Positions 1-8,211 of a stretch of DNA of 64,000 nt are shown piece by piece. The DNA is from Leptospira sp. B5-022 (lineage in GTDB: Bacteria > Spirochaetota > Leptospiria > Leptospirales > Leptospiraceae), in assembly GCF_000347035.1 (NCBI RefSeq), contig NZ_ANIJ01000006.1, positions 434,001-498,000 of the forward strand, given 5' to 3'. The notes under the pieces were generated by a model. The model worked only from the letters and a program-made list of their open reading frames with translations. It did not search any database and was not told where the DNA came from. Position 1 is the first letter of the stretch. The number at the start of each line of letters is the position of its first letter. A program made the position numbers and the translations under genes.

Positions 1-2073
1 CAACGACTCAAAAACGATGGAACAAATTGGATCTACTATCAACTCCAAGACCATAATATGTGCCGGAAAAAAGAAAAGCGGATCTCCAGTGAAAGCCGGT
101 AATAGAGACATTCCTATGATAGGCACGTGAACCGAAAGAATATAAGAGATACTTTTTTGTATATTCTCGTAGATCCTTCTTCCTAAAAATACGGATTTCA
201 CAATAGAGGAAAAATTATCATCCAATAGTACCAGATCGGAAGCTTCTCTTGCTACGTCGGTTCCCCTTTTTCCCATAGAGACCCCAATATGAGCCGCTTG
301 CAATGCAAGAGCGTCATTTACTCCATCTCCCGTCATTGCGACGATCTCTCCCTTTTTTTGAAATCCTCTGACTATCTTTAATTTTTGTGCAGGTTTGATC
401 CGCGAAAATATCCCAACGGTATCTAATTTAGAATCCAATTCTTCTTCAGTGAGTTTTTCCAGTTCGTCTCCGGTTATACTTTCAGTATGTCCTTCTAATC
501 CAATTTTAGAAGCTACGGCTTTAGCAGTTCCCGCATGATCTCCCGTAATAATAATGATCCTTATCCCTGCTTTAATACATTCTGAGACTGAAGCAGGGAC
601 AGTTTCTCGGACCGGATCCTCGAGTAAGATCAAACCTAAAAATTCAAATTCCAGATCATGTTGGTTTTCAGGAAGAGAAGAATTTGAAATTTTCGATCTT
701 GCCACTCCGATCGCTCTATATCCTTGGAGGGAATAAGTTTCCGTGACCTTCTCCCAGTGTTCTGTTCTTTCCATAGAAAAATGGCAAAGATCAAAGATCG
801 CTTCCGGTGCTCCTTTCGTACCGATCACGAATGTGCCCGGATCTTCCGAATTCCAGGCGTAACTAAGTGCAAGTAATTTGGGGGAAAGTGGATATTCCTT
901 TTCTAACGTCCAATTTGCATGAAGATGTTCGGTATCGTATAGAAGATTGATCCCTAATTCTTGGATCGCTTTCTCCATAGGGTCGAAAGGATCTTTTTTG
1001 GAGGCAAGAATGGAGAATTCCAATAGAAGATGAAATTCTTCCTCGACTTCCGGAGTATTAAATTCAAATAAACTATTTTCAGCGGAAGAAATTAAACCTT
1101 TCACCTTCATTTGGTTTTCGGTCAAGGTCCCTGTTTTATCCACGCACAGTACAGTCGCCGCCCCAAGTGATTCTATAGAGCTCAGGTTCCTTGCCAAAAC
1201 TCCGCTTTTGGAAATTCTCCAAGCTCCTAAGGAAAAAAATATGCTTAGTACTACTGGAATTTCTTCCGGCATTACCGCCATTAAGAACGTAAGCGCCGCT
1301 AAAAAGGCCTGCATCCAATTTCCGTTCCGTATTCCGAGACCATATATTAGAAAAACGGAAAATACCAAAGCTCCTAAAAAAAAGAATGTGGTAAATCTTT
1401 TGGCTTCCTTTTGGAGAGGGCTTTCCGATTCGGAAATTTCACCCATTTCTTTTCCGATAGAACCGAGAGATGTGGAGTCTCCCGTGAATAATACTTTAAT
1501 GATACCTTCTCCGGAGACAACCTTGGTTCCCGAAAACAATTTTTGGAATTCGGAAAAAGGTCCGGGACTGTAGAAATCCGTTTCTTCTTTTAAGACCGGA
1601 ACAGATTCTCCGGTCAAAAGAGATTCGTCGGCATGCAGATTTAATCCATCTACCAAATACCCGTCGGCCGGAACTTTATCTCCTTCGGATAAAAATATAA
1701 GATCTCCTGGAACGATTAGGGACGAATCTATCTCAATTTTTTTCCCCTCTCTTATCACCTTCGCCTTTTGAGGGGAAAGTTTTCTAAGAGATTCCAAGGC
1801 CCGTTCCGATTTATTCCTCTGGTAGATGGTTAGAGAAATAACTGCAATCACACCGATAGAGAGTGCGGCTGCTTCATCTAAGTCCCCGAGTAAGGCGTAA
1901 ATAAAACCGCATGCCAGTAGTAAGGATAGCATCGGTTCGGAAAGAATAGAAAGACTGATCCTCCAAAAGGAGGTTTTTTTTAACTTGGACTCATTTGGTC
2001 CAAACTTTTGGAGAAGTTTGGAGGCTTCCGAAAAACTTAAACCTTGATAAACAATCTCCTGGGTTGGGGGCAT
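1..2073 (-). CDS. Cation-transporting P-type ATPase (P2-like), 3' end cut by window edge
   Basis: The minus strand is open from an ATG at 2073 to the window edge, 691 codons. The protein couples ATP hydrolysis to cation transport across the inner membrane. Visible in order: actuator-domain TGES at residues 154-157, M4 motif PEEIP at 269-273, the phosphorylated Asp312 in DKTGTLT, a TGDGVND hinge near residue 580, and the M5/M6 segment reading LELIVDPICSIVFE at the truncated end. Organisation matches P2 (SERCA/PMCA-like) pumps of about 850 residues, so roughly the last 150 residues are missing. The usual Ca-pump PEGLP is replaced by PEEIP, so I do not assign an ion. It lies 70 bp downstream of the DUF2892 gene and may be cotranscribed with it. 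The Shine-Dalgarno is weak, so the exact start is uncertain. Confidence 0.93.
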   Translation of the reverse strand, partial: MPPTQEIVYQGLSFSEASKLLQKFGPNESKLKKTSFWRISLSILSEPMLSLLLACGFIYALLGDLDEAAALSIGVIAVISLTIYQRNKSERALESLRKLSPQKAKVIREGKKIEIDSSLIVPGDLIFLSEGDKVPADGYLVDGLNLHADESLLTGESVPVLKEETDFYSPGPFSEFQKLFSGTKVVSGEGIIKVLFTGDSTSLGSIGKEMGEISESESPLQKEAKRFTTFFFLGALVFSVFLIYGLGIRNGNWMQAFLAALTFLMAVMPEEIPVVLSIFFSLGAWRISKSGVLARNLSSIESLGAATVLCVDKTGTLTENQMKVKGLISSAENSLFEFNTPEVEEEFHLLLEFSILASKKDPFDPMEKAIQELGINLLYDTEHLHANWTLEKEYPLSPKLLALSYAWNSEDPGTFVIGTKGAPEAIFDLCHFSMERTEHWEKVTETYSLQGYRAIGVARSKISNSSLPENQHDLEFEFLGLILLEDPVRETVPASVSECIKAGIRIIIITGDHAGTAKAVASKIGLEGHTESITGDELEKLTEEELDSKLDTVGIFSRIKPAQKLKIVRGFQKKGEIVAMTGDGVNDALALQAAHIGVSMGKRGTDVAREASDLVLLDDNFSSIVKSVFLGRRIYENIQKSISYILSVHVPIIGMSLLPAFTGDPLFFFPAHIMVLELIVDPICSIVFESL

Positions 2074-2143
2074 AGAATAGAAATTGCTATAATCTACTCC
2101 ACTTTGGCAAGACCTTTCTTAGCAAAGTGGAGTAACGAGAAGT

Positions 2144-2362
2144 CTATGATCTTTTGGAATGGGTCCTGGTATTCCAGCCGAACAGGGAATAAATTGGACA
2201 CCAACCCACAATTCCCGTTGCAAGTATAACGAAACCCACCGCGAAAATCGCAAGCTTGTACAGATCCTCTATATAAAAAGCCCAGGTAATTAAGGAAGTA
2301 CCTAATACCACTCTGAAAGCTCTATCCCAAAAGTTTGAATTTATAAATTTCATATGGAACAC
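2144..2362 (-). CDS. Small DUF2892 (YgaP-like) inner-membrane protein
   Basis: A 72-residue protein with two hydrophobic segments (about residues 17-32 and 35-55) and the family-typical pattern NxxxxDRxxRVVLG followed by GWCPIYSLFGWNT near the C-terminus. DUF2892 proteins are small membrane proteins, often found beside sulfur-, metal- or redox-related genes; their function is not settled. An alternative start is the second Met at residue 4. A plausible promoter (TTGACA, 18-bp spacer, AATATT) lies just upstream, and the P-type ATPase gene follows 70 bp downstream on the same strand. Confidence 0.8.
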   Translation of the reverse strand: MFHMKFINSNFWDRAFRVVLGTSLITWAFYIEDLYKLAIFAVGFVILATGIVGWCPIYSLFGWNTRTHSKRS

Positions 2363-2385
2363 CTATTGATCGTATCTCGACTAGA

Positions 2386-2415
2386 AATATTCTTACTTTC
2401 TTAAATCCTTGTCAA
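2386..2415 (-). promoter_or_regulatory. Candidate sigma-70 promoter for the DUF2892/ATPase unit
   Basis: Read on the minus strand, TTGACA (2415-2410) is followed by an 18-bp spacer and AATATT (2391-2386), which would start transcription about 15-20 bp before the ATG at 2362. The -35 is a perfect consensus match; the -10 matches 4 of 6. Confidence 0.45.
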
Positions 2416-2447
2416 TGATTGGACAGATACAAATCCGTTCTGAATGG

Positions 2448-2461
2448 CTGATAATTATCAG
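2448..2461. promoter_or_regulatory. Perfect 14-bp palindrome, possible Fur/PerR-type operator
   Basis: CTGATAATTATCAG is a perfect inverted repeat lying between the divergent DUF2892 and galE genes. It overlaps the spacer of a possible galE promoter whose -10 would be TATAAA at 2463-2468. The half-site GATAAT resembles Fur-family half-sites, but one site alone does not prove a regulator. Confidence 0.4.
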
Positions 2462-2514
2462 GTATAAATTCCCTTTTACAATTTCGATCCATCTGAAATA
2501 CATGTAAAAGATTT

Positions 2515-3486
2515 ATGAAAAAAATCCTGATCACCGGTGGAGCCGGATATATCGGCTCTCATATGAATAAATATCTCCACAAACTAGGCGTGGACACGGT
2601 TGTATTCGATAATCTTTCCAACGGTCATGAAAAAGCGGTCAAATGGGGAAAGTTTTTCAAGGGAGATCTATTAGAAAAAGCCGACCTGGATCGAGTATTT
2701 TCGGAACACGAGTTTGAAGCGGTCATTCATTTTGCCGCGCTTGCCTACGTGGGAGAATCGGTCACCGATCCTCAAAAATATTATATCAATAATGTTGTGG
2801 GAACTCTCCAACTATTGGAAGTAATGAAAAAATATGGAGTCAAATACTTCATATTTTCTTCTACATGCGCTACGTACGGAGCCGTGACAGAAGTTCCGAT
2901 CTTGGAGACCACACCCCAAGATCCGATCAACCCATACGGACAATCCAAGTTGATGATCGAAAAAATTTTGGCCGACTATTCGCGCGCGTACGATCTGAAA
3001 TTTGTTGCTCTTCGCTATTTTAATGCTTCCGGCTCCGACTTGGATATCGGAGAAGAACATGACCCAGAGACTCATCTTCTTCCGATCGTAATTGAAAAAG
3101 CATTAGGAAAAAGAGATTCACTTACTGTGAACGGAAATGATTACGATACACAGGACGGAACGGCGGTCCGAGATTATATCCATGTAATGGATTTAGCCCA
3201 GGCACATTATCTTGGTTTGGAATATCTAAAAAAAGGAGGGTTATCCGACTTTTTCAATTTAGGGACAGGGCAAGGGTTTTCCATTTTGGAAATTATTAAA
3301 ACAGTGGAAAAGGTCTCGGGAGTGCAGATCCCGTACAAGATCGGACCAAGAAGAGAAGGGGATCCTGCAAAATTGATCGCAGACAATACGAAAGCTAAAA
3401 AGGTTTTGGGTTGGGATCCTAAATTCGCAAAGATAGAGGATATAGTTTCGAGCGCCTGGGAATTTCACAAAAACCATTCTCATTAA
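2515..3486 (+). CDS. galE: UDP-glucose 4-epimerase
   Basis: A 323-residue cytoplasmic extended short-chain dehydrogenase that interconverts UDP-glucose and UDP-galactose, supplying sugars for LPS. The NAD-binding Rossmann motif GGAGYIGS is at residues 8-15, the catalytic Ser/Thr region SSTCATYG at 115-122, the catalytic pair Tyr141/Lys145 in YGQSK, and the family signature RDYIHVMDLA follows. Length is close to the usual 320-340. The ATG has only a weak purine-rich Shine-Dalgarno (AAAAG). Gene neighbours on both sides are on the opposite strand, so it is probably transcribed alone. Some related epimerases act on UDP-N-acetylated or other sugars, so substrate is by family. Confidence 0.93.
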   Translation: MKKILITGGAGYIGSHMNKYLHKLGVDTVVFDNLSNGHEKAVKWGKFFKGDLLEKADLDRVFSEHEFEAVIHFAALAYVGESVTDPQKYYINNVVGTLQLLEVMKKYGVKYFIFSSTCATYGAVTEVPILETTPQDPINPYGQSKLMIEKILADYSRAYDLKFVALRYFNASGSDLDIGEEHDPETHLLPIVIEKALGKRDSLTVNGNDYDTQDGTAVRDYIHVMDLAQAHYLGLEYLKKGGLSDFFNLGTGQGFSILEIIKTVEKVSGVQIPYKIGPRREGDPAKLIADNTKAKKVLGWDPKFAKIEDIVSSAWEFHKNHSH

Positions 3487-3522
3487 AAAGAAAAGGCTTC
3501 TTCCCTGTTGGGAGAAGAAGCC
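3485..3522 (-). terminator. Rho-independent terminator of the lipoprotein gene
   Basis: On the minus strand, a hairpin with the 8-bp outer stem GGCTTCTT/AAGAAGCC (3522-3495) is followed at once by the T-rich tract TTTTCTTTTT. It lies just past the stop codon of the lipoprotein gene and overlaps the very end of galE. The plus-strand side lacks a T run. Confidence 0.75.
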
Positions 3523-3543
3523 GGAAAGATCGGTTAATAGTGA

Positions 3544-5196
3544 TTAAAATTCCGCCGTTTCGTTCTCTTCAATGACGGACCACGCACCCGTAATCTTATT
3601 CAATTTATATTTGTAAGTTAACTGTTTTCCACAGGTGCTTACACTTCTATTTAGATTACGTGTTCTTAATACGGTTCCATTCAATTTCAGATCGAAATCC
3701 AACGCTGTCCCAAAACAATTCGAGTTATACAATTCCACTGTGAACTCATGTTCTGAACCGACACTCATTGCATTATTCAGATTGATCTCAGGTCCCGTAT
3801 AAATATCCGCCTCCGGATTTGTGGAGAAGAACTCCTGCCCATCCATTAGGAAACGGACCTTATCATCCACTTTTCCGAGTTTTGCAGTGAATACCTGAGG
3901 ATTTTCGGAATAAGTAGCTTCACAATCCCGTTGGTCATACACGGTTGTATAACTCATTTTAGCAACAGATCTGTCCTTCAGATAGTTTAATGTATAAGCG
4001 ATAGGAACTCCAGGGTTTGCAGCGGAATAATTTGCCGCTTCCGGATTCGCTAAGAAATTACGGATTGCTTGGTACATACTTCCTGGAGTAGCGGAATCAG
4101 CCGCGCTGATCGGGGCAAGGGCCAGACCTGCATTCCCGCCTCTTACGAAATACGCGATCCTAGTCCTGTCTAAGACCTGTTCATGAGTGACGGAAACTTC
4201 TCCACCGATCGGAGGAACGGGAGAAACCGCGGAAAGAATCCCAGGATCCCAAGCGACTTCCAATGCGGTTTTGACTTGGAGTGCGGTATATTCGGATTCC
4301 AAAAGGAAATACACCACTCTTCCGTAAGATACTTTAGAAACATATAATGGAGGATTATTTGCAGCGATCTGTCCTTCCGGATCTTGGAAATTCGCTCCGT
4401 CCTTAAATACGGAAGTAGAAAGTGTAGGATCTTCGAAGTTTACGTCGTAGAACTTCTGGGTAAACTTCATCAGTATATAATTCTTTTTACCCAGATTGTC
4501 GATCCCAAGGTTGACTTTTAGGCCCACATCGGAGAAACGTGCGTCCAATCCAAGATTGAATAGTAAATGATTTTCGTTATACACCTGCTCTACACTGAAG
4601 GAAGCGTCCGCCGCAGTTCCGACAACATCCGTGGATAGAATATCTTGGATCCCTTGTTGTATATTAGAAGCACTTACTTGTGCTAATTCTTTAGAGTAGA
4701 TCGCGTTCGGGCTAAGTTTCAGACCGGTAAGGAAAATTTTACCTCCGGATCTTGGGATGGTAACCGGAGTATAACCTCCCGCTTCTAAAAATTTACCTTG
4801 TAATAAGGACCCAGGGTAGATCACTTCGGAGCCTTGGTTTAGAATGGCCCGATCCACAAGGCTTCTCACCTCGGAGGCTCCCCACTTCGTAGTGGTGCAA
4901 GCGTAATGGCCTGTCTTTGATTCCGGAACAGGAATCCCTGCAGGGAAAGGAGTAATCGCTTCCCTACTGGAAGAAGAAAGAGCCTGCCCGTAGGAGGGTT
5001 CCGTATACAATTCGCCTGCATCCGCGATCTTAAGTGCTCCTGGACCGGTTTCTTCCACTTGTTTGGAAGAGCCCGAGCCCGCTAAAAACCCGAGCAAACC
5101 GCTTAAGTTAGATTGATTCGGGGAACAGCTCGCTAAGTAACCGGCAGTTAAAGCCACTGCTACAGAAGGTTTGATCCAATTTTTCACTATCTTCAT
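3544..5196 (-). CDS. Large putative lipoprotein
   Basis: A 550-residue protein with an N-terminal signal peptide (Lys-rich start, hydrophobic core, then LASC at residues 21-24), a spirochaetal-type lipobox in which Cys24 would be lipidated. The mature start is rich in Ser, Gly and Gln, typical of the tether of Leptospira lipoproteins. The rest is predicted soluble, beta-rich and without a domain I recognise; only three further Cys pairs or singles are scattered in it. It is probably exported to the outer or inner membrane surface. It stands alone, with a good terminator behind it and an AT-rich 300-bp region in front. I cannot assign a function or a named Lip gene. Confidence 0.85.
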   Translation of the reverse strand: MKIVKNWIKPSVAVALTAGYLASCSPNQSNLSGLLGFLAGSGSSKQVEETGPGALKIADAGELYTEPSYGQALSSSSREAITPFPAGIPVPESKTGHYACTTTKWGASEVRSLVDRAILNQGSEVIYPGSLLQGKFLEAGGYTPVTIPRSGGKIFLTGLKLSPNAIYSKELAQVSASNIQQGIQDILSTDVVGTAADASFSVEQVYNENHLLFNLGLDARFSDVGLKVNLGIDNLGKKNYILMKFTQKFYDVNFEDPTLSTSVFKDGANFQDPEGQIAANNPPLYVSKVSYGRVVYFLLESEYTALQVKTALEVAWDPGILSAVSPVPPIGGEVSVTHEQVLDRTRIAYFVRGGNAGLALAPISAADSATPGSMYQAIRNFLANPEAANYSAANPGVPIAYTLNYLKDRSVAKMSYTTVYDQRDCEATYSENPQVFTAKLGKVDDKVRFLMDGQEFFSTNPEADIYTGPEINLNNAMSVGSEHEFTVELYNSNCFGTALDFDLKLNGTVLRTRNLNRSVSTCGKQLTYKYKLNKITGAWSVIEENETAEF

Positions 5197-5513
5197 TCTT
5201 TCAAAATACCTTGTATTCTATTTCAAACTCCCACAGATTTATCTGCCCAAATTTTTGTAGCAAGCGCTAAAATAAAATCATGAGATTTTTATTTATTATT
5301 AAATTATAATATATAAGAAGAATGAAAAACGATATGTAAGTCTTCTTGATATAAAGTAAGAGAAGGTTTAAAATATAAGTAGGATTTAAGTGCTTATTTT
5401 TAGGGGGATTTTTGAATGAAAAATTCGATTAAAGAGAGGTTAAGGAAAGAAGAATTCGGGAAACTGCGGACCTTCGATCCGGGAGACAGAATAAGAAGAT
5501 CCGCAGATATATA
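5197..5513. other. AT-rich intergenic region upstream of the lipoprotein gene
   Basis: 317 bp without a convincing gene. It contains a minus-strand TATAAT (5308-5303) that could be the -10 of the lipoprotein promoter, although no good -35 sits 17 bp upstream of it. A 55-codon plus-strand frame (5416-5583) with an upstream AGGGGG exists but runs antisense into fbp and is not supported otherwise. Confidence 0.5.
5464..5506 (-). terminator. Possible terminator of fbp
   Basis: An inverted repeat CTGCGGA/TCCGCAG extended by CTTC/GAAG with one mismatch lies directly after the fbp stop codon. On the minus strand it is followed by a short TTT only; on the plus strand it is followed by an AT-rich stretch. 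It may work in either direction. Confidence 0.4.
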
Positions 5514-6536
5514 TTATTTTTTTATAAAGGTCAAAAAATGTTCCACTTCTTTTTTTGATCCTACTACGAATGTTGTCCTTTCGTGAAGTTCTTCCGGTTC
5601 CAGATCAAGGATCCTTTTACCTTCCACTGTCACAGCCATTCCGCCCGCTTGTTCGGCGATTAGCGCCATGGGTGCAACTTCGTATAAAAGTCTAAGCTTT
5701 CCTTTCGGATATTTGGAAGATTTGGTATCGTTCGGGTATAAGAAGATCCCACCTTTCAATAAGTTTCTATGGAAGTCGGCTACAAGCGAACCTATATAAC
5801 GTAAAGATTGAGGTTTACGTCCCCCTTCGATGGACTTGATGTTTCGGATATAATTTTTCACTTCATCCGACCAGTAGTCGTAGTTCCCTTCATTGATGGA
5901 ATAGATCCCTCCCGATTCGGGCATTTTCATTTCGGGATGAGAAAGAATAAATTCTCCACAGGATGGATCTAATGTAAATCCGGAGACTCCTTTTCCTACA
6001 CAAAGTACAAGCATGGTAGAAGATCCGTAAACGATGTAACCTGCTGCTCTTTGTTTAGATCCTTTTTGTAAAAGATCTTCCTTAGTTCCCGGAGTTCCTT
6101 GGGGAGAAATTCTCAAGTGAACCGAAAAAATAGTACCAATGGAAACGTTTGCATCAATATTGGAAGAACCATCCAAGGGATCGATTGCGATCGTATATTT
6201 TCCGATCTTGTATCCCGTCGGGATATTGATGATCTCTTCCTGTTCTTCGCTTCCCATCACACATAAATGCCCGCAACGAGTGAGTGTATGCGTAAAGATC
6301 TTGTCCGCGTATTCATCCAGTTTCATGACTGTTTCACCCTGGACATTGGTTTGGTCGGTGGAGCCCAGAATATTTTCCAAAAGACCGGCTTTTCGAACTT
6401 CTCTAGAAACAATTTTTGCGGCGTATACGAGATGGCTCATGAGTGCCGTAAAATCCCCTGTTGCTTGGGGAAGTTTGAGTTGTTCCTCGATTAAATATTG
6501 GGAAAGACTCATTAATTGGGTAGGGTGGGCGCTCAC
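5514..6536 (-). CDS. fbp: Class I fructose-1,6-bisphosphatase
   Basis: A 340-residue cytoplasmic enzyme that hydrolyses fructose 1,6-bisphosphate to fructose 6-phosphate in gluconeogenesis, essential for an organism living on fatty acids as Leptospira does. The metal/phosphate motif DPLDGSSN is at residues 119-126, preceded by the acidic EEQEE around 97-101; the C-terminal part carries GKLRLLYEVAPMALIAEQAGG-like family sequence. Length is normal. The start is a GTG at 6536 with a strong AAGGAGAA Shine-Dalgarno upstream; a later Met9 is the alternative. It is transcribed alone, divergent from the gene at 6654. Confidence 0.96.
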   Translation of the reverse strand: MSAHPTQLMSLSQYLIEEQLKLPQATGDFTALMSHLVYAAKIVSREVRKAGLLENILGSTDQTNVQGETVMKLDEYADKIFTHTLTRCGHLCVMGSEEQEEIINIPTGYKIGKYTIAIDPLDGSSNIDANVSIGTIFSVHLRISPQGTPGTKEDLLQKGSKQRAAGYIVYGSSTMLVLCVGKGVSGFTLDPSCGEFILSHPEMKMPESGGIYSINEGNYDYWSDEVKNYIRNIKSIEGGRKPQSLRYIGSLVADFHRNLLKGGIFLYPNDTKSSKYPKGKLRLLYEVAPMALIAEQAGGMAVTVEGKRILDLEPEELHERTTFVVGSKKEVEHFLTFIKK

Positions 6537-6653
6537 GATGGGTTCTCCTTTTTGCTTTTTAGCTATACCGGATATAAAATCGCTCCTGAGCAGGTTGACA
6601 AGCCTGAAAAAATCGGTTTTTCGCAGGGTATCCGGTCGATATTTCTAAAAGAG

Positions 6654-7076
6654 ATGGAAACAACGAATCAAAGGCCGCCGATCCCGGATGTATTCGAAGA
6701 ATTTACGAATCAGTTCTTACGAGACGTTAAAAATTCACTCAGCACGGAAATGGTGCTGACCCATTTTTATTTCCAGGACTTGTCCCAGTATTTCAAACTA
6801 TTGGGAGAACAAAAATCGGGAGAAATTTTAGAAGAATTAAAATCTGTGATCCAAGCCCATCTTCGGCCGTATGATAAATTGTACGTTCTGAATTCCAGGT
6901 CTTTCTTAACCTTTTGTCCCGATTGTAGATTGGATATCGTAAAAAGTAGATTCGACGAAGTTATCTTCCAAGTGAATCATCTCATCATAGACTATGAGAT
7001 TAAATTTTTAGAATTCACAGAACCTTTGGATTCCTTCCAACCTGTTTACGAAAAATTACTCAAAGCCCATTTCTAA
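6654..7076 (+). CDS. Conserved hypothetical protein with GGDEF-like fold features
   Basis: 140 residues from ATG 6654; the frame is open upstream to 6516 but that part overlaps the fbp start and lacks a better initiation site. The middle (LRPYDKLYVLNSRSFLTFCPDC) has the pattern 'RpyDxlyvl...flxfcP' seen in degenerate diguanylate-cyclase-like domains, but the GGDEF catalytic loop itself is not present, so no cyclase activity is claimed. The protein is predicted soluble with no signal peptide. It is divergent from fbp and followed by a dispersed palindromic element. Confidence 0.65.
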   Translation: METTNQRPPIPDVFEEFTNQFLRDVKNSLSTEMVLTHFYFQDLSQYFKLLGEQKSGEILEELKSVIQAHLRPYDKLYVLNSRSFLTFCPDCRLDIVKSRFDEVIFQVNHLIIDYEIKFLEFTEPLDSFQPVYEKLLKAHF

Positions 7077-7093
7077 AATTTCCGTAAGGACCG

Positions 7094-7180
7094 TTTCGCA
7101 CAGAGAACACTGAGTTCACGAAGAATTGTACGTATCAAATGTGTACCTAACTCGGTGCTCTCTGTGGGCTCCGTGCGAAA
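7094..7180. repeat. Dispersed palindromic intergenic element, copy A
   Basis: The element begins TTTCGCACAGAG and ends CTCCGTGCGAAA, so its ends are inverted repeats. The right arm contains TCTCTGTGGG and the left arm lacks the matching internal CCCACAGAG segment, so the arms are of unequal length. Related copies lie at 12495-12563 and 59371-59518. Confidence 0.75.
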
Positions 7181-7260
7181 ATAAATTAAATCTCTCCTAA
7201 AAAAACTCTATCGAGAAAATGAACGGTTGTACCGTAAATGAAAACGTATGGGAGGAGAAG

Positions 7261-7476
7261 ATGAAAGACAGGGCAAAACGATTTAAGGATACCTTGGAAC
7301 GTTATATTAACTACCGTGGAATAGATATCATTCTCACTCTAAAAGACGGAACCGTGATCGAGCTGGATAAAAATAGAAAAATGAACGGTGACGTGGTGAT
7401 CAAAAACGGCGACTTCGGAATAGAAGCAGAAATCGAGATTTCTTCGATCCAAAAAGCGGATTTTTTTGCAGCTTAA
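7261..7476 (+). CDS. Small conserved hypothetical protein
   Basis: 71 residues from ATG 7261, chosen over the upstream ATG 7219 because a strong GGGAGGAG Shine-Dalgarno sits at 7251-7258. The first half is helical and basic (KDRAKRFKDTLERYINYRG), the second looks like a small beta-rich fold (DIILTLKDGTVIELDKNR). There is no signal peptide, membrane segment or recognised domain. It is followed 68 bp later by a membrane-protein gene on the same strand. Confidence 0.65.
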   Translation: MKDRAKRFKDTLERYINYRGIDIILTLKDGTVIELDKNRKMNGDVVIKNGDFGIEAEIEISSIQKADFFAA

Positions 7477-7544
7477 ATCATTCTTTAGTTCTTGTCCGAC
7501 CTAATTTTATAGACTACAATTTTTCCCTTCGAGCGGGAGGAATT

Positions 7545-8009
7545 ATGGAAGCGATAGGATTGATCTTCTTGGCCGGCTTTGTCGGAACCGTTTGTATGTT
7601 TCTTTCGATGTGGTCCATTCACTATGCAGGCTCCGTCAACGCGGATATGATCCGAGCCGTAGGAAGTTTTTTCACAAAGGATATGAATAGGGCCTTAGTC
7701 CCTGGGATAGTGACTCATATTCTCGTCGGGATCATATTTGCATTTCCCTATGCTTTCTTGATCAATCTAGCCCCTCATATTTTAATCGCTTCTATTGTAA
7801 CAGGAGGGGCAGTGGGATTCTTCCATGGATATTTGGTAGGATTTCTTTTGGTGGTATTAGTCGCGAGAAATCACCCATTAGAACAATTTAGAGAAGCAGG
7901 GATCAGTGTAGCTGCAGCTCACGTTTTCGGCCATTTGATTTATGGAGTTGGGCTTGGAGTCATACTTGGTTTATACGGATACGGTTGGACCTCCATTTTG
8001 GCCATATAA
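7545..8009 (+). CDS. Predicted inner-membrane protein, unknown function
   Basis: 154 residues with about four hydrophobic segments (roughly 3-25, 56-80, 83-108 and 118-148), rich in Gly, with conserved-looking His residues inside or near membrane helices (HYAG, FFHGYL, HVFGHLIYG). The start is well supported by GGGAGGAATT directly before the ATG. I do not recognise the family. Its position just upstream of the rpsU operon leaves about 200 bp for that operon's promoter. Confidence 0.75.
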   Translation: MEAIGLIFLAGFVGTVCMFLSMWSIHYAGSVNADMIRAVGSFFTKDMNRALVPGIVTHILVGIIFAFPYAFLINLAPHILIASIVTGGAVGFFHGYLVGFLLVVLVARNHPLEQFREAGISVAAAHVFGHLIYGVGLGVILGLYGYGWTSILAI

Positions 8010-8060
8010 GGTCATTTCGTGGATTTCTAAGTTTCGGACCTGAAAATCGGCCAAATGGCC

Positions 8061-8080
8061 TTGACTTCCCACCCAGTCAA
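8061..8080. promoter_or_regulatory. Inverted repeat in the rpsU leader region
   Basis: TTGACT and AGTCAA form a 6-bp inverted repeat separated by 8 bp. TTGACT could also be a -35 element, but the region 17-18 bp downstream has only weak -10 candidates. A second small inverted repeat (GGCCA/TGGCC, 8049-8060) lies immediately before it. Role in rpsU operon control is an inference. Confidence 0.3.
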
Positions 8081-8211
8081 CAGAAATTAGTAAATACGGG
8101 GACTTTTGTCCTCAGACTCCGGACCTCTGTTCTTGCAGTGGGTCGGTATCGTTTTTTTTGCGATATTGTTTATCCGGTCCTAAAACAATCCAAACAGGAG
8201 AAATCCACCGA

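Noticed and set aside
1208..1573. 121-codon plus-strand frame inside the P-type ATPase gene
   Set aside because: It is antisense to a frame with clear TGES, PEEIP and DKTGT motifs, and its product has no recognisable features.
5416..5583. 55-codon plus-strand frame with AGGGGG upstream
   Set aside because: It runs antisense into the 3' end of fbp, shows no protein-like features, and crosses the probable fbp terminator.
6139..6648. 169-codon plus-strand frame
   Set aside because: Antisense shadow of fbp, whose catalytic motifs are on the other strand.
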